64,000 bases of DNA from Methylomonas sp. 11b (GTDB lineage: Bacteria; Pseudomonadota; Gammaproteobacteria; Methylococcales; Methylomonadaceae). Of the stretch, positions 7,883-15,416 are shown piece by piece. How positions within the stretch are numbered: the stretch's first letter is position 1; every line of letters begins with the position of its first letter. A model generated the notes under the pieces. The model saw nothing but the letters and a program-made list of their open reading frames with translations. It was not told the DNA's origin and did not search any database. The stretch covers positions 3,157,741 to 3,221,740 of the forward strand of contig NZ_KI911557.1 of the NCBI RefSeq assembly GCF_000515215.1. Direction: 5' to 3'. A program made the position numbers and the translations under genes.

Positions 7883-8275
7883 GTGACCCCATTCGGTCTC
7901 TTTTTAGAGAAAATCAGGCGTAGTCGCCAATTGCAACAAAAACAATTGGCTGCAGACTTGGGTGTTCAGGCTTGTTACATCAGTTCACTGGAAAAAGGCC
8001 GAAAAGCACCGCCATCGAAACAAGTATTGAATAAGCTGATTATCGCTTTGGATTTGGACAAAGATGAGCAAGCTTCCTTATGGGACAGTGTAGAACAGTC
8101 CCAAAAGTCATTTCAATTACCGGATGGCATGATGCTTGTTGAATATCGGATGATCAACGAATTGCGGAAACAACTGGGAAGGTTAACCGAATTACAAGTT
8201 GCGATAATCTTGAATGTCCTCGCCCTAGGTACACCTACAAGTAAACAATCCAAAGTAAGGAGAATCGATATGTAA
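7883..8275 (+). CDS. XRE-family transcriptional regulator
   Basis: About 130 residues from GTG 7883, which has AGGAAG 6-7 bases upstream. Longer starts (ATG 7859, TTG 7811) have no ribosome site, and the TTG falls in the likely promoter. Residues 5-70 form the helix-turn-helix: FLEKIRRSRQLQQKQLAADL, then the recognition region GVQACYISSLEKGRKAPPSK, then a LIIALDLDKDEQASLWDSV extension. The C-terminal part is helical and possibly dimerises. Repeats ahead of the gene look like its own operator. It is followed after 167 bases by the TnsA-like gene on the same strand, which it may control. Base composition is lower in GC than in the flanking core genes. Confidence 0.8.
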   Translation: MTPFGLFLEKIRRSRQLQQKQLAADLGVQACYISSLEKGRKAPPSKQVLNKLIIALDLDKDEQASLWDSVEQSQKSFQLPDGMMLVEYRMINELRKQLGRLTELQVAIILNVLALGTPTSKQSKVRRIDM

Positions 8276-8442
8276 AGTGCAGCACGGAACAAACCAGTCG
8301 GCTTGCCCCGCACTGCAAGCGAAGTAGATACCTCGCCCTCGGAAAGCTTAGTATCTCCCCGCTCGTAGTTCTCGTCAAGCCTATCCTGGCACAACTTACC
8401 ACTAACAGAAAAAGTCATTACCGAACACGGTAAGGAATCGTT

Positions 8443-9090
8443 ATGTCTATAAATTCGTATGGTGGGCGCAATAGCGCCGGTCAGGGTGCCGCATTGCGCC
8501 TGAATATTACGCCACAACCCAAAGCGGAGCGGGCAAGAGAGCCCGTGACACGGTCTCGTGGACTGGTCCGTGGTCAACACTCATCGACCAAGATGAATTG
8601 CATGATTGGGTGGGAATCACAACTGGAACAAAAAGCTTGTTACCACTTTGAGTTTTCCCCAGTGGTCAAGGCATTTAGAGAGCAGCCGCAAACCTTCTAC
8701 CTACCAGCCTCAATGGGAATGTTCCGATATACGCCGGACTTTGAGCTGATCTTGCATAACGGCGAAATTTGTTATGTTGAAGTAAAGCCGTTATCTAAGT
8801 TGTTCACGCCGAAAGTACTGGAGCGGCTACAGGTAGCCCACCAGATTCTAGCCGAAAAAGGCTACCACTTCATCGTCTTGACCGAAGACGAATTGAATTT
8901 TCCCCATCGAATCCGGAATTTTTCAAATCTAAGACCGTACCTGCGTTTCCAGATTCCCGCTCATATTTCCGAACAGGCCAAGGCTTGGGTGGAACAGGCA
9001 ACTGATCCAACCTTGGAGGCTTTAAGTCGATTTTTGGGTTTCCGGTCTACGGCCTTTGCCCTTCTTGCGCAATTGCATAGCTGCGATTAG
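8443..9090 (+). CDS. TnsA-like endonuclease, orphan
   Basis: A 215-residue protein from ATG 8443, with AAGGA upstream. Residues 55-120 match the TnsA endonuclease N-terminal domain: WESQLEQKACYHFEFSPVV (E58/E62), FREQPQTF, TPDFELIL (D99) and YVEVKPL (E113-V-K115), i.e. a complete PD-(D/E)xK site. In Tn7-type transposons TnsA cuts the 5' ends while TnsB cuts and joins the 3' ends. Here there is no TnsB, TnsC or target selector in the flanks, so the gene is an orphan. The first 50 residues are basic and without recognisable fold. It could be a leftover of a Tn7-like element or a TnsA-fold nuclease with its own job in defence. Its only partner in sight is the XRE regulator upstream. Confidence 0.75.
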   Translation: MSINSYGGRNSAGQGAALRLNITPQPKAERAREPVTRSRGLVRGQHSSTKMNCMIGWESQLEQKACYHFEFSPVVKAFREQPQTFYLPASMGMFRYTPDFELILHNGEICYVEVKPLSKLFTPKVLERLQVAHQILAEKGYHFIVLTEDELNFPHRIRNFSNLRPYLRFQIPAHISEQAKAWVEQATDPTLEALSRFLGFRSTAFALLAQLHSCD

Positions 9091-9382
9091 TAACCCTGCC
9101 TTTAAATACCGTAGGCTTTAACGCCCTTGAGGGAACAGAGCCTGTCGAAGGGCGCGCCAGCCTGGGCTTCGATGAGCTTAGCCCGAACGGAATACCGGTG
9201 ATAAATAGGGCCGGGTTAATAAAAACGTGTGCAGTTTCTCGGCTTTGCGTCAGCTGGTGGTCCGGCCGCTTTGTGGTGTCGTAATCAAAGGCTGGCGTTT
9301 AACATCGGCAAAAGGTTGATCGAGGCATTCCCATGCTCGTCTGTCAGGCGCTCCCCAGGGATAACATGAAACTGCCAGGCAT
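9091..9382. other. intergenic stretch at right end of the accessory region
   Basis: No gene seen. It contains GAGCCTGTCGAAGGGC near 9138-9155, a short sequence of the kind found scattered between genes in many proteobacteria as part of an interspersed repeat. The composition returns to that of the core genes beyond this point. Confidence 0.4.
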
Positions 9383-9405
9383 AAAAAAGCCGCGATTTAC
9401 GCGGC
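9383..9405 (-). terminator. rho-independent terminator of yicC
   Basis: Read on the minus strand: stem GCCGCG / CGCGGC with loop TAAAT, followed by TTTTTT. It lies 42 bases after the yicC stop. Confidence 0.85.
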
Positions 9406-9446
9406 CTCTGGTGTGGTGTCGAAACTGTCCGGGACAGTCTGAAACA

Positions 9447-10310
9447 TCATTCAATATTCTGAATTTGCTCTCGCATCTGCTCGATCAGCACCTTCAAATC
9501 GATGGAAATCTGCGTCATTTCCCGGTCAGCGGACTTGGAGCCCAAGGTGTTAGCCTCCCGGTTCATTTCCTGCATTAAAAAATCCAGACGGCGGCCGGTG
9601 GGTTCCGGTTGTTTCAAGGTGCGCAGCACTTCGGCGACATGGGTTTCCAAGCGATCCAGTTCTTCGGCCACATCAAGTTTTTGCGCCAGCAACACCAACT
9701 CCTGCTCCAAGCGATCAAAATTAGGTTCGGCCACCATCTCCAGCACCCGGCTGGTAAGCTTGCTGCGTAGGTTATGCAACACATCCGGCATACGTTTGTG
9801 GGCCGCTTCGACCAACAAATTAATCTTTTGGCAGCGGTCTTCCAGAAGTTGCGCCAGTTGCGCGCCTTCGCGGGCGCGGGTTTCCAGCATTTTATCCAGC
9901 GTTAAGTCCAGCAACTGGACAATTTTTTCGCGTAGCGCTTCCTTGTCGGTTTCGGTTTCTTGTTGCACTCCCGGAAACGCCAGCACCTCTAATGCGGAAA
10001 ACGGCTGCGGATTGCTCATCAACGCTTCGATACCCGCGGTAGCCGTCAGCAACTTTTCGATTATTTCCCGATTGATATTGAAGCTGTTATCGCTGGCTTG
10101 CTTTTTGTAACTCAAGGCGCATTCGATTTTGCCGCGCTTCAGTTTGTCGGCAATCAGGCGGCGGGCGTCGGCTTCCACAAAGCGTAGTCGCTCGGGCAAC
10201 TTGACGCTAAGATCGCTGTAACGATGGTTGACCGAACGTAATTCGCAAAGGATGGTCAGATTGTCGGCGCTTATTTCGCCGTCCGCGAAAGCGGTCATGC
10301 TTCTTATCAT
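9447..10310 (-). CDS. yicC: YicC-family endoribonuclease
   Basis: A 287-residue protein with the family's hallmark start MIRSMTAFA, an SVNHRYSDLSVKLPE segment (about 27-43) and a C-terminal end reading RRLDFLMQEMNREANTLGSK. YicC proteins are endoribonucleases reported to act in RNA decay and stress. Length and ends are normal. The gene is divergent from the kinase gene, with about 43 bases between starts, and ends in its own terminator, so it is a single-gene unit. Confident from the conserved termini. Confidence 0.93.
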   Translation of the reverse strand: MIRSMTAFADGEISADNLTILCELRSVNHRYSDLSVKLPERLRFVEADARRLIADKLKRGKIECALSYKKQASDNSFNINREIIEKLLTATAGIEALMSNPQPFSALEVLAFPGVQQETETDKEALREKIVQLLDLTLDKMLETRAREGAQLAQLLEDRCQKINLLVEAAHKRMPDVLHNLRSKLTSRVLEMVAEPNFDRLEQELVLLAQKLDVAEELDRLETHVAEVLRTLKQPEPTGRRLDFLMQEMNREANTLGSKSADREMTQISIDLKVLIEQMREQIQNIE

Positions 10311-10353
10311 TTTTCACCTATAATCGTTACGCTTAACCCGCCCAGCTTTGCAC

Positions 10354-11259
10354 ATGGCCGAATACTACGATCCAGAAACTTATCCCAAGGAATGGAATTA
10401 CCTTCAATCGGGAACCATTATAGATCAGTACATGATCGAGCGGGAATTGGCGCATGGTGGCTTTAGCTCGGTGTATCTGGCCAGGCAGTTGGCCGATCAG
10501 ATTCAGGTAGCGATTAAGGAATATTTACCCCGCAAGCTGGCGCACCGCACCTGGAATAATCTGGTCGTACCCAATAATGAGGAGGCCAAGACACTGTTCA
10601 TGCGCGGCCGCTCGTTATTCTTTGAAGAAGCCAAAGTGCTGGCGATGCTGAAGCACCACAATATCGTCGATGTGATTAATTTCTTCCAGGCCAACGACAC
10701 CGTGTATATGGTGATGACTTACGACTATGGCATCACGCTAGACAAAATCCTGCACAAACGCAGCCTGCCGATTAACGAAGACTTCCTGTTGACCGTATTC
10801 AAGCTATTGCTGACCGGCGTGGAAGCGGTGCATCAAAAAGGTCTGGTGCATCTGGACATCAAGCCCGCCAATATTCTGATCCGCAGCGAAAACGACCCCT
10901 TGCTGCTGGATTTTGGCGCTATCCGTAAAATCACGCTGGACCCGCAGCGCAACCGGGCTAAGGTGCTGACTAACGGTTATTCGCCTATCGAACAATACGA
11001 TAACAATGGCAATCTTGGGCCTTGGTCGGACATTTATGCGGTGGGCGCCAGTATGCGCGCCTGTTTGGATTATAAAATCCCGCAGCCCTCGCCGGATCGC
11101 ATCAAACAGGACGATTTAGCACCGGCCGTGAAGGCGCATAAACGGCATTTTCCCGAGTATTTACTGAAAGCCATCGATTGGGCCATGGCGGTTTTTCCAG
11201 AGAATAGACCGCAAAGCGTGGCAGAGTTACAGCAGGCTCTCAGTCCCGGCAATAGTTAA
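10354..11259 (+). CDS. Ser/Thr protein kinase (Hanks type)
   Basis: About 301 residues from ATG 10354. All main kinase motifs are present: a glycine loop AHGGFSSVYLA (33-43), K55 in VAIKEYL, the catalytic loop HLDIKPANIL (D168, K170), and the metal-binding DFG at D186. There is no membrane segment or sensor domain; it is a bare soluble kinase domain with a short tail. The loop reads HLD rather than the usual HRD, so it belongs to the non-RD group that may not need activation-loop phosphorylation. No phosphatase or FHA gene is nearby. A TATAAT at 10319-10324 could serve as -10. Substrates are unknown. Confidence 0.9.
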   Translation: MAEYYDPETYPKEWNYLQSGTIIDQYMIERELAHGGFSSVYLARQLADQIQVAIKEYLPRKLAHRTWNNLVVPNNEEAKTLFMRGRSLFFEEAKVLAMLKHHNIVDVINFFQANDTVYMVMTYDYGITLDKILHKRSLPINEDFLLTVFKLLLTGVEAVHQKGLVHLDIKPANILIRSENDPLLLDFGAIRKITLDPQRNRAKVLTNGYSPIEQYDNNGNLGPWSDIYAVGASMRACLDYKIPQPSPDRIKQDDLAPAVKAHKRHFPEYLLKAIDWAMAVFPENRPQSVAELQQALSPGNS

Positions 11260-11316
11260 AAATCCGCCCGGTAAAGCCAGTATAATGCCGGCAATTTATA
11301 TACCAGCGAGATGAAT

Positions 11317-12066
11317 ATGAGACCAAGCGGACGCAACCCCGATCAACTGCGCGAAATACGCTTCACCTGCAATTACACCAAACATGCCGAAGGCTCGGTG
11401 TTAGTGGAGTTCGGCGATACTCGGGTTCTATGCACCGCCAGCGTCGACAACAGCGTTCCTCGCTTCTTGAAAGGCAAAGGTGAGGGCTGGGTAACCGCGG
11501 AATACGGCATGTTGCCGCGCTCCACCCACAGCCGGATGGACCGCGAAGCCGGCCGCGGCAAACAAGGCGGCCGCACCCTGGAAATTCAACGTTTGATCGG
11601 CCGCTCCTTGCGCGCGGCCATTGACTTAAAAGCCCTGGGTGAAAGCACCATCACCATCGATTGCGACGTGATTCAAGCCGACGGCGGCACCCGCACCGCG
11701 TCCATCACTGGCGGCTTCGTCGCTTTGTCGATTGCTATTGAACATCTGTTAAAAACTCACAAAATCAAGAAAAACCCGCTGCATGGGCAAGTGGCTTCGG
11801 TATCGGTGGGGATTTATAACGGCGTACCGGTGCTGGATCTGGACTATGCTGAAGATCATCAAGCCGAAACCGACATGAACGTGGTGATGAACGAAGCCGG
11901 CCACTTCATCGAAGTGCAAGGTACCGCCGAAGGTCATGCGTTTAGAAAAGACGAGCTTAACGCGATGCTGGAATTGGCCGAGTTCGGCATCAATCAGCTG
12001 CTGGAAAAACAGCAAGCGGCATTGCGGGAAGCGAAAAAGCCAGCCCCGCTGCGAGTCGTGCTGTAA
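11317..12066 (+). CDS. rph: ribonuclease PH
   Basis: About 249 residues. ATG 11317 gives the family start [13 protein letters not shown] and has a GCGAG six bases ahead; ATG 11311 is the alternative. Recognisable blocks are [34 protein letters not shown], and [20 protein letters not shown] with the catalytic-site acids. RNase PH trims tRNA 3' ends with phosphate as co-substrate. All active-site blocks are intact, unlike the frameshifted gene of E. coli K-12. It is followed after 5 bases by rdgB, a common pairing. Confidence 0.96.
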   Translation: MRPSGRNPDQLREIRFTCNYTKHAEGSVLVEFGDTRVLCTASVDNSVPRFLKGKGEGWVTAEYGMLPRSTHSRMDREAGRGKQGGRTLEIQRLIGRSLRAAIDLKALGESTITIDCDVIQADGGTRTASITGGFVALSIAIEHLLKTHKIKKNPLHGQVASVSVGIYNGVPVLDLDYAEDHQAETDMNVVMNEAGHFIEVQGTAEGHAFRKDELNAMLELAEFGINQLLEKQQAALREAKKPAPLRVVL

Positions 12067-12071
12067 AAGAA

Positions 12072-12659
12072 ATGAGTTCGATAGTTTTGGCCAGCGGTAA
12101 TGCCGGCAAGATTCGGGAAATTCAGGCCATCCTGCAAAACGACCAAATCCTGCCGCAATCGCAGTTTAATGTGGTCGAGCCGGAAGAAACCGGCGCGACC
12201 TTTATCGAAAACGCCATCATCAAGGCCCGCAACGCTGCGGCGCATTGCAACTTGCCGGCCATTGCCGATGACTCGGGTTTGGCGGTGGATGCGTTGGGCG
12301 GCGCGCCTGGCGTGATTTCGGCGCGTTATGCCGGTGTCGGCGCTTCGGACCAAGCGAATCTGGACAAGTTACTGGAAGAAATGCGCGACGTGCCGGACAC
12401 AGAACGCAGCGCGCGTTTCATCTGCGTGATGGTTTATCTACGTCATGCGTTGGACCCGACGCCCATCATCGCCCAAGGCGTTTGGGAAGGCCGGATTTTG
12501 CGGCAAGCTGTGGGTGAAAACGGCTTTGGTTACGATCCGGTGTTCTGGGTTGAGCAGTACCAATGCTCGTCGGCGCAACTGGCCCCGGAATTAAAAAACG
12601 CTCTCAGCCATCGCGGCCAAGCTTTGCGGGCGCTTAGTCAACAACTTGCCGGGCTGTGA
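12072..12659 (+). CDS. rdgB: XTP/dITP diphosphatase (RdgB/HAM1)
   Basis: A 195-residue protein. The N-terminal block [18 protein letters not shown] carries the nucleotide-binding SGNxx[20 protein letters not shown] and [20 protein letters not shown] hold the metal-binding residues, and GFGYDPVF and LSHRGQALR complete the set. It hydrolyses non-canonical purine nucleotides such as XTP and dITP to monophosphates, keeping them out of DNA. It sits between rph and a phosphotransferase gene, whose GTG start overlaps its stop by 4 bases. Confidence 0.95.
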   Translation: MSSIVLASGNAGKIREIQAILQNDQILPQSQFNVVEPEETGATFIENAIIKARNAAAHCNLPAIADDSGLAVDALGGAPGVISARYAGVGASDQANLDKLLEEMRDVPDTERSARFICVMVYLRHALDPTPIIAQGVWEGRILRQAVGENGFGYDPVFWVEQYQCSSAQLAPELKNALSHRGQALRALSQQLAGL

Positions 12660-13720
12660 TTCGGCTACAGCAGATAGCCGAACAATTTACCAGCCTCGGC
12701 AGCGCACCGCAGATCAGCCCGCTCGGTAACGGCCTGATCAACGACACCTATCTCGTCACCCCAAGCAACGGCAATCGTTTTGTATTGCAAGGCCTGAACG
12801 GCAGGGTATTTCCGCAACCGGAACAGGTCATCGCCAATCTGCAACGGCTGAATCGGCACATTGGCTCGCAGCGTGCCGCCGATGTGCGTTTGAAAATACC
12901 TGTCACGCTGCCCACTGTGGCTGGATCAGCGAGTTATCGGGACGACAGCGGTCAAGTCTGGCGAGCGTTGGAATTGATCGAGCCCGCCGAGAGCCGCGAG
13001 TACATCAGCAATCCGGCGGAAGCCAGCCAAGTCGGCTTTGCCCTGGCACACTTTCACAAGCTATGCGCCACTCTGCCCGCCGCTGAGCTGCACGACACCC
13101 TGCCGGGCTTCCATATCACGCCAAGCTACTTTGAAACTTATCGGCAACGGCTGGCGCAGCCGTTGCAAGTCACCTGCGATACGGCATTTAACGAATGTCG
13201 GGATTTTATCGACCGGATGCAGCAACGAATCCCCGTCCTGGAGCAAGCCAAACAGCGCGGCGAACTGCGCGAACGGGTGATACACGGCGACCCGAAACTG
13301 AACAATTTTCTATTCGAAACCGGCAGCGACCGCATCGTCAGCCTGATCGATCTGGACACCGTCAAGCCCGGCCTGGTGCATTACGACATCGGCGACTGCC
13401 TGCGCTCCTGCTGCCACAACCCCAGCAACAACGAATTCGACCTGGCCCGCTGCCAGACCATACTGGAAAGCTACCTGCAAGAAGCCGGCGAGTTTTTCAC
13501 CGCCAACGACTACGACTATCTCTACCCGGCCATCTGGCTGATTCCGTTTGAACTGGGCCTGCGCTTTTTCAGCGATTACCTGGACGGCAACCAATACTTC
13601 AAAGTCAGCACGCCCCGGCAAAACCTGGAACGGGCGCAGGCGCTATTTGTTTTGTGCGGCAGTATCGAGCGGCAGAAGGATTTGTTGGAGGGATTAATTG
13701 CTCGATGCAAAGGCGGGTAA
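12656..13720 (+). CDS. APH-fold phosphotransferase, sugar-kinase-like
   Basis: A 354-residue protein starting at a GTG that overlaps the rdgB stop (GTGA). The APH fold is shown by [15 protein letters not shown] (P-loop region), RFVLQGL, the catalytic loop [13 protein letters not shown] with D at about 206, and the metal-binding [18 protein letters not shown]. The overall pattern resembles the N-acetylhexosamine kinase or mucin-desulfatase-annotated group rather than antibiotic kinases, but the substrate is not set by sequence alone. Membership in the rph-rdgB operon suggests a housekeeping sugar or nucleoside-related role, not drug resistance. Confidence 0.82.
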   Translation: MIRLQQIAEQFTSLGSAPQISPLGNGLINDTYLVTPSNGNRFVLQGLNGRVFPQPEQVIANLQRLNRHIGSQRAADVRLKIPVTLPTVAGSASYRDDSGQVWRALELIEPAESREYISNPAEASQVGFALAHFHKLCATLPAAELHDTLPGFHITPSYFETYRQRLAQPLQVTCDTAFNECRDFIDRMQQRIPVLEQAKQRGELRERVIHGDPKLNNFLFETGSDRIVSLIDLDTVKPGLVHYDIGDCLRSCCHNPSNNEFDLARCQTILESYLQEAGEFFTANDYDYLYPAIWLIPFELGLRFFSDYLDGNQYFKVSTPRQNLERAQALFVLCGSIERQKDLLEGLIARCKGG

Positions 13721-13829
13721 CTTGAATGTTTTTGGTTACATGAAATCACCGGGCTAATGGCTTAGATGTAAGGGACAGGCGCATAAAACACGTATGGCAT
13801 CCAATGCGTTCAATCAGTACCTTACTAAG

Positions 13830-13982
13830 CTAAATCGGCCATCCCAGCCACCAATCCACCAGAAAAAGAATTGAGAACAAAACCAAAATCCATCGCTCAT
13901 TCTTGTGAAGGTGGCGGAGCGCCAAATGGAACGGTAGTACTAGCGGATTCTGGTGGCTATTAAAACTTTCGTGTTGTTTCAT
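13830..13982 (-). CDS. small single-span membrane protein, 50 residues
   Basis: ATG 13982 has a perfect AAGGAG six bases upstream and the frame ends at TAG 13830. The N-terminal half is polar (MKQHESFNSHQNPLVLPFHL), the second half one hydrophobic span rich in Trp (WILVLFSILFLVDWWLGW). No family recognised. The strong ribosome site and codon-like composition argue that it is real. The rest of 13721-14184 shows nothing else. Confidence 0.6.
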   Translation of the reverse strand: MKQHESFNSHQNPLVLPFHLALRHLHKNERWILVLFSILFLVDWWLGWPI

Positions 13983-14184
13983 GGTATTTCTCCTTATCGA
14001 GTGACTCAGTGTATCTGGACGTTTGGCGAAAAGTCTTATGCATGTATAAGTAACCTGCCTTGAGGAAGCCCAACGTCCACTGAGGGGGGCCGGTCAGAGA
14101 GGTTAACGACCTCGGCGCAACCGGTTAGAAAAATAGCATGCAAAGCCACCTTGAAATGTTGTTTTCATTTTCCGGCGAGTCATA

Positions 14185-14586
14185 CTAGCTTCCAGACTTT
14201 GGGTCAAGTGCGACATGTACTTGCTCGGGTTTGATATCGAATAACCCGCCGCTTGCAGCATCGATCAAATTCCCCACTCCGAGCGAAAACGCATCAAGAA
14301 ACCACCAAACAAACCGGACCTCTCTTCTTAAAGGTACAACCTCGGTTTTATAACCTTCTTTAGAAAATTCAAGGGAATGCGAAATGCTTTTTTCCAAAGA
14401 AACAATGACAGGTGTGTTGTATTTCACGCCAGTATCGGTGTCAATCACTTGCGCGTTGGGAGGATCGCTTGTCAATTTAATGTCTTGGGTCAGGCCGCCA
14501 AATAGTGTGCCGCAGCCATTCAAGGCTAACAGCAAGAATGCTGAGCGTAAAGAGATATAAAACCGCCGCAACTTGATAAGGCCCAC
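14185..14586 (-). CDS. lipoprotein, PEGA-like domain
   Basis: About 133 residues from GTG 14586, overlapping the end of the upstream lipoprotein gene. The signal peptide LRSAFLLLALNGC ends in a lipobox with the acylated Cys at about residue 22. The mature part has a single beta-rich PEGA-like unit: IKLTSDPPNAQVIDTDTGVK, then a LEFSKEGYKTEVV strand, the usual form of these surface repeats. The C-terminus carries a short hydrophobic segment (VWWFLDAFSLGVGNLIDAA) seen in small outer-membrane lipoproteins. Likely made together with the DUF4410-like lipoprotein ahead of it. Function unknown. Confidence 0.7.
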   Translation of the reverse strand: MGLIKLRRFYISLRSAFLLLALNGCGTLFGGLTQDIKLTSDPPNAQVIDTDTGVKYNTPVIVSLEKSISHSLEFSKEGYKTEVVPLRREVRFVWWFLDAFSLGVGNLIDAASGGLFDIKPEQVHVALDPKSGS

Positions 14587-14587
14587 A

Positions 14588-15091
14588 TTACTTGGTCCCG
14601 GTGAAAAATTGCGAGAATGCCTCGGCGGCTTTTTCATGGACGTTATAAAAATCGCCGCCAAACACCCCCATCGAAATACTGCCATCGATATTACAGCTGC
14701 CGATTTCGCCACCGGTCTGATCAGACACTTTCCACGCCGTTTTCATTTTACCTGTGCCAGCGCCGAAGCCGACAAAGTACCGAAGCGCTTTACTGCCTTT
14801 ATCGTATTGTTGAATTTGACCAACGATGGCCGCTACGTCTTTATTCTCGGTCGATACAATCTTGACGCCGGCTTTTTGCAATGAATCGGAAAAAGCAGAT
14901 TTCAAATTGCCAATGTCCTCATTAGAAACCTTGCTTCCGGTGTTATCAATCAGAATAAGTGATGCTGAAGCCGGTTTAGCAGCCATTGCCTGCACTACAC
15001 TCAAATTGGCCGAAGCGCACCCATACAACATTAAAACCAATACCGAGAGGCTGAAACCCGACAGGTATCTTTTCATTTTTCCGTGATTCAT
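14588..15091 (-). CDS. DUF4410-like lipoprotein
   Basis: A 167-residue protein whose ATG 15091 has AAAGG eight bases ahead. The signal peptide ends in a lipobox LMLYGC (Cys about 25). The mature domain has an alternating strand-helix pattern (LILIDNTGS, LKSAFSDSLQKAGVKIVS, AAIVGQIQQYDKGSKALRYF, VGFGAGTGKMKTAWKV), like DUF4410 proteins, which are related to the small-molecule and assembly lipoproteins of the outer membrane. Its gene leads a two-gene lipoprotein operon. No function is assigned for the family that I can rely on. Confidence 0.75.
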   Translation of the reverse strand: MNHGKMKRYLSGFSLSVLVLMLYGCASANLSVVQAMAAKPASASLILIDNTGSKVSNEDIGNLKSAFSDSLQKAGVKIVSTENKDVAAIVGQIQQYDKGSKALRYFVGFGAGTGKMKTAWKVSDQTGGEIGSCNIDGSISMGVFGGDFYNVHEKAAEAFSQFFTGTK

Positions 15092-15181
15092 TGCTGGACC
15101 TTTATTTAGTCAATTTAACAGTTAAAAACACTACTAGGATAACCCAAAAAGCTAAGACTACATCTGCTTGGCGTTCGAGTG

Positions 15182-15391
15182 TTAGCCCCAATACCGTCTG
15201 TCCTCAGCACGCGTAACGCCGTCAGCGTAATTGGAGGAATCCGGCTCGAAACTTGTCGGTACGTAAGCTTTTATGCGTTTTAGGGTAAGTCGTGCGGACC
15301 CATCAAACGTCAGCTTGTTGGCCTTTTCTTGGTGTTTCAGATTAATTTTAGCTGGCAGCTCTGGTTTGTCGTTTTCTAGTTGCCAAACCAC
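15182..15391 (-). CDS. doubtful 69-residue frame after the acylase gene
   Basis: Starts at a GTG 26 bases after the acylase stop, on the same strand, without a ribosome site, and a stop lies three codons ahead of it. The product is charged (KINLKHQEKANKLTFDGSAR) with no recognised family. It may be a gene fragment or chance; the rest of 15092-15416 shows no gene. Confidence 0.25.
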   Translation of the reverse strand: MVWQLENDKPELPAKINLKHQEKANKLTFDGSARLTLKRIKAYVPTSFEPDSSNYADGVTRAEDRRYWG

Positions 15392-15416
15392 CGATATTCA
15401 ATCAGCCCCACTACCG

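Noticed and set aside
8443..9090. Tn7-type transposon
   Set aside because: No TnsB, TnsC, TniQ or terminal repeats are visible; only the TnsA-like gene is present.
12656..13720. Antibiotic (aminoglycoside) resistance kinase
   Set aside because: It has the APH fold but sits in the rph-rdgB operon, and its pattern fits the sugar-kinase-like group; no resistance context.
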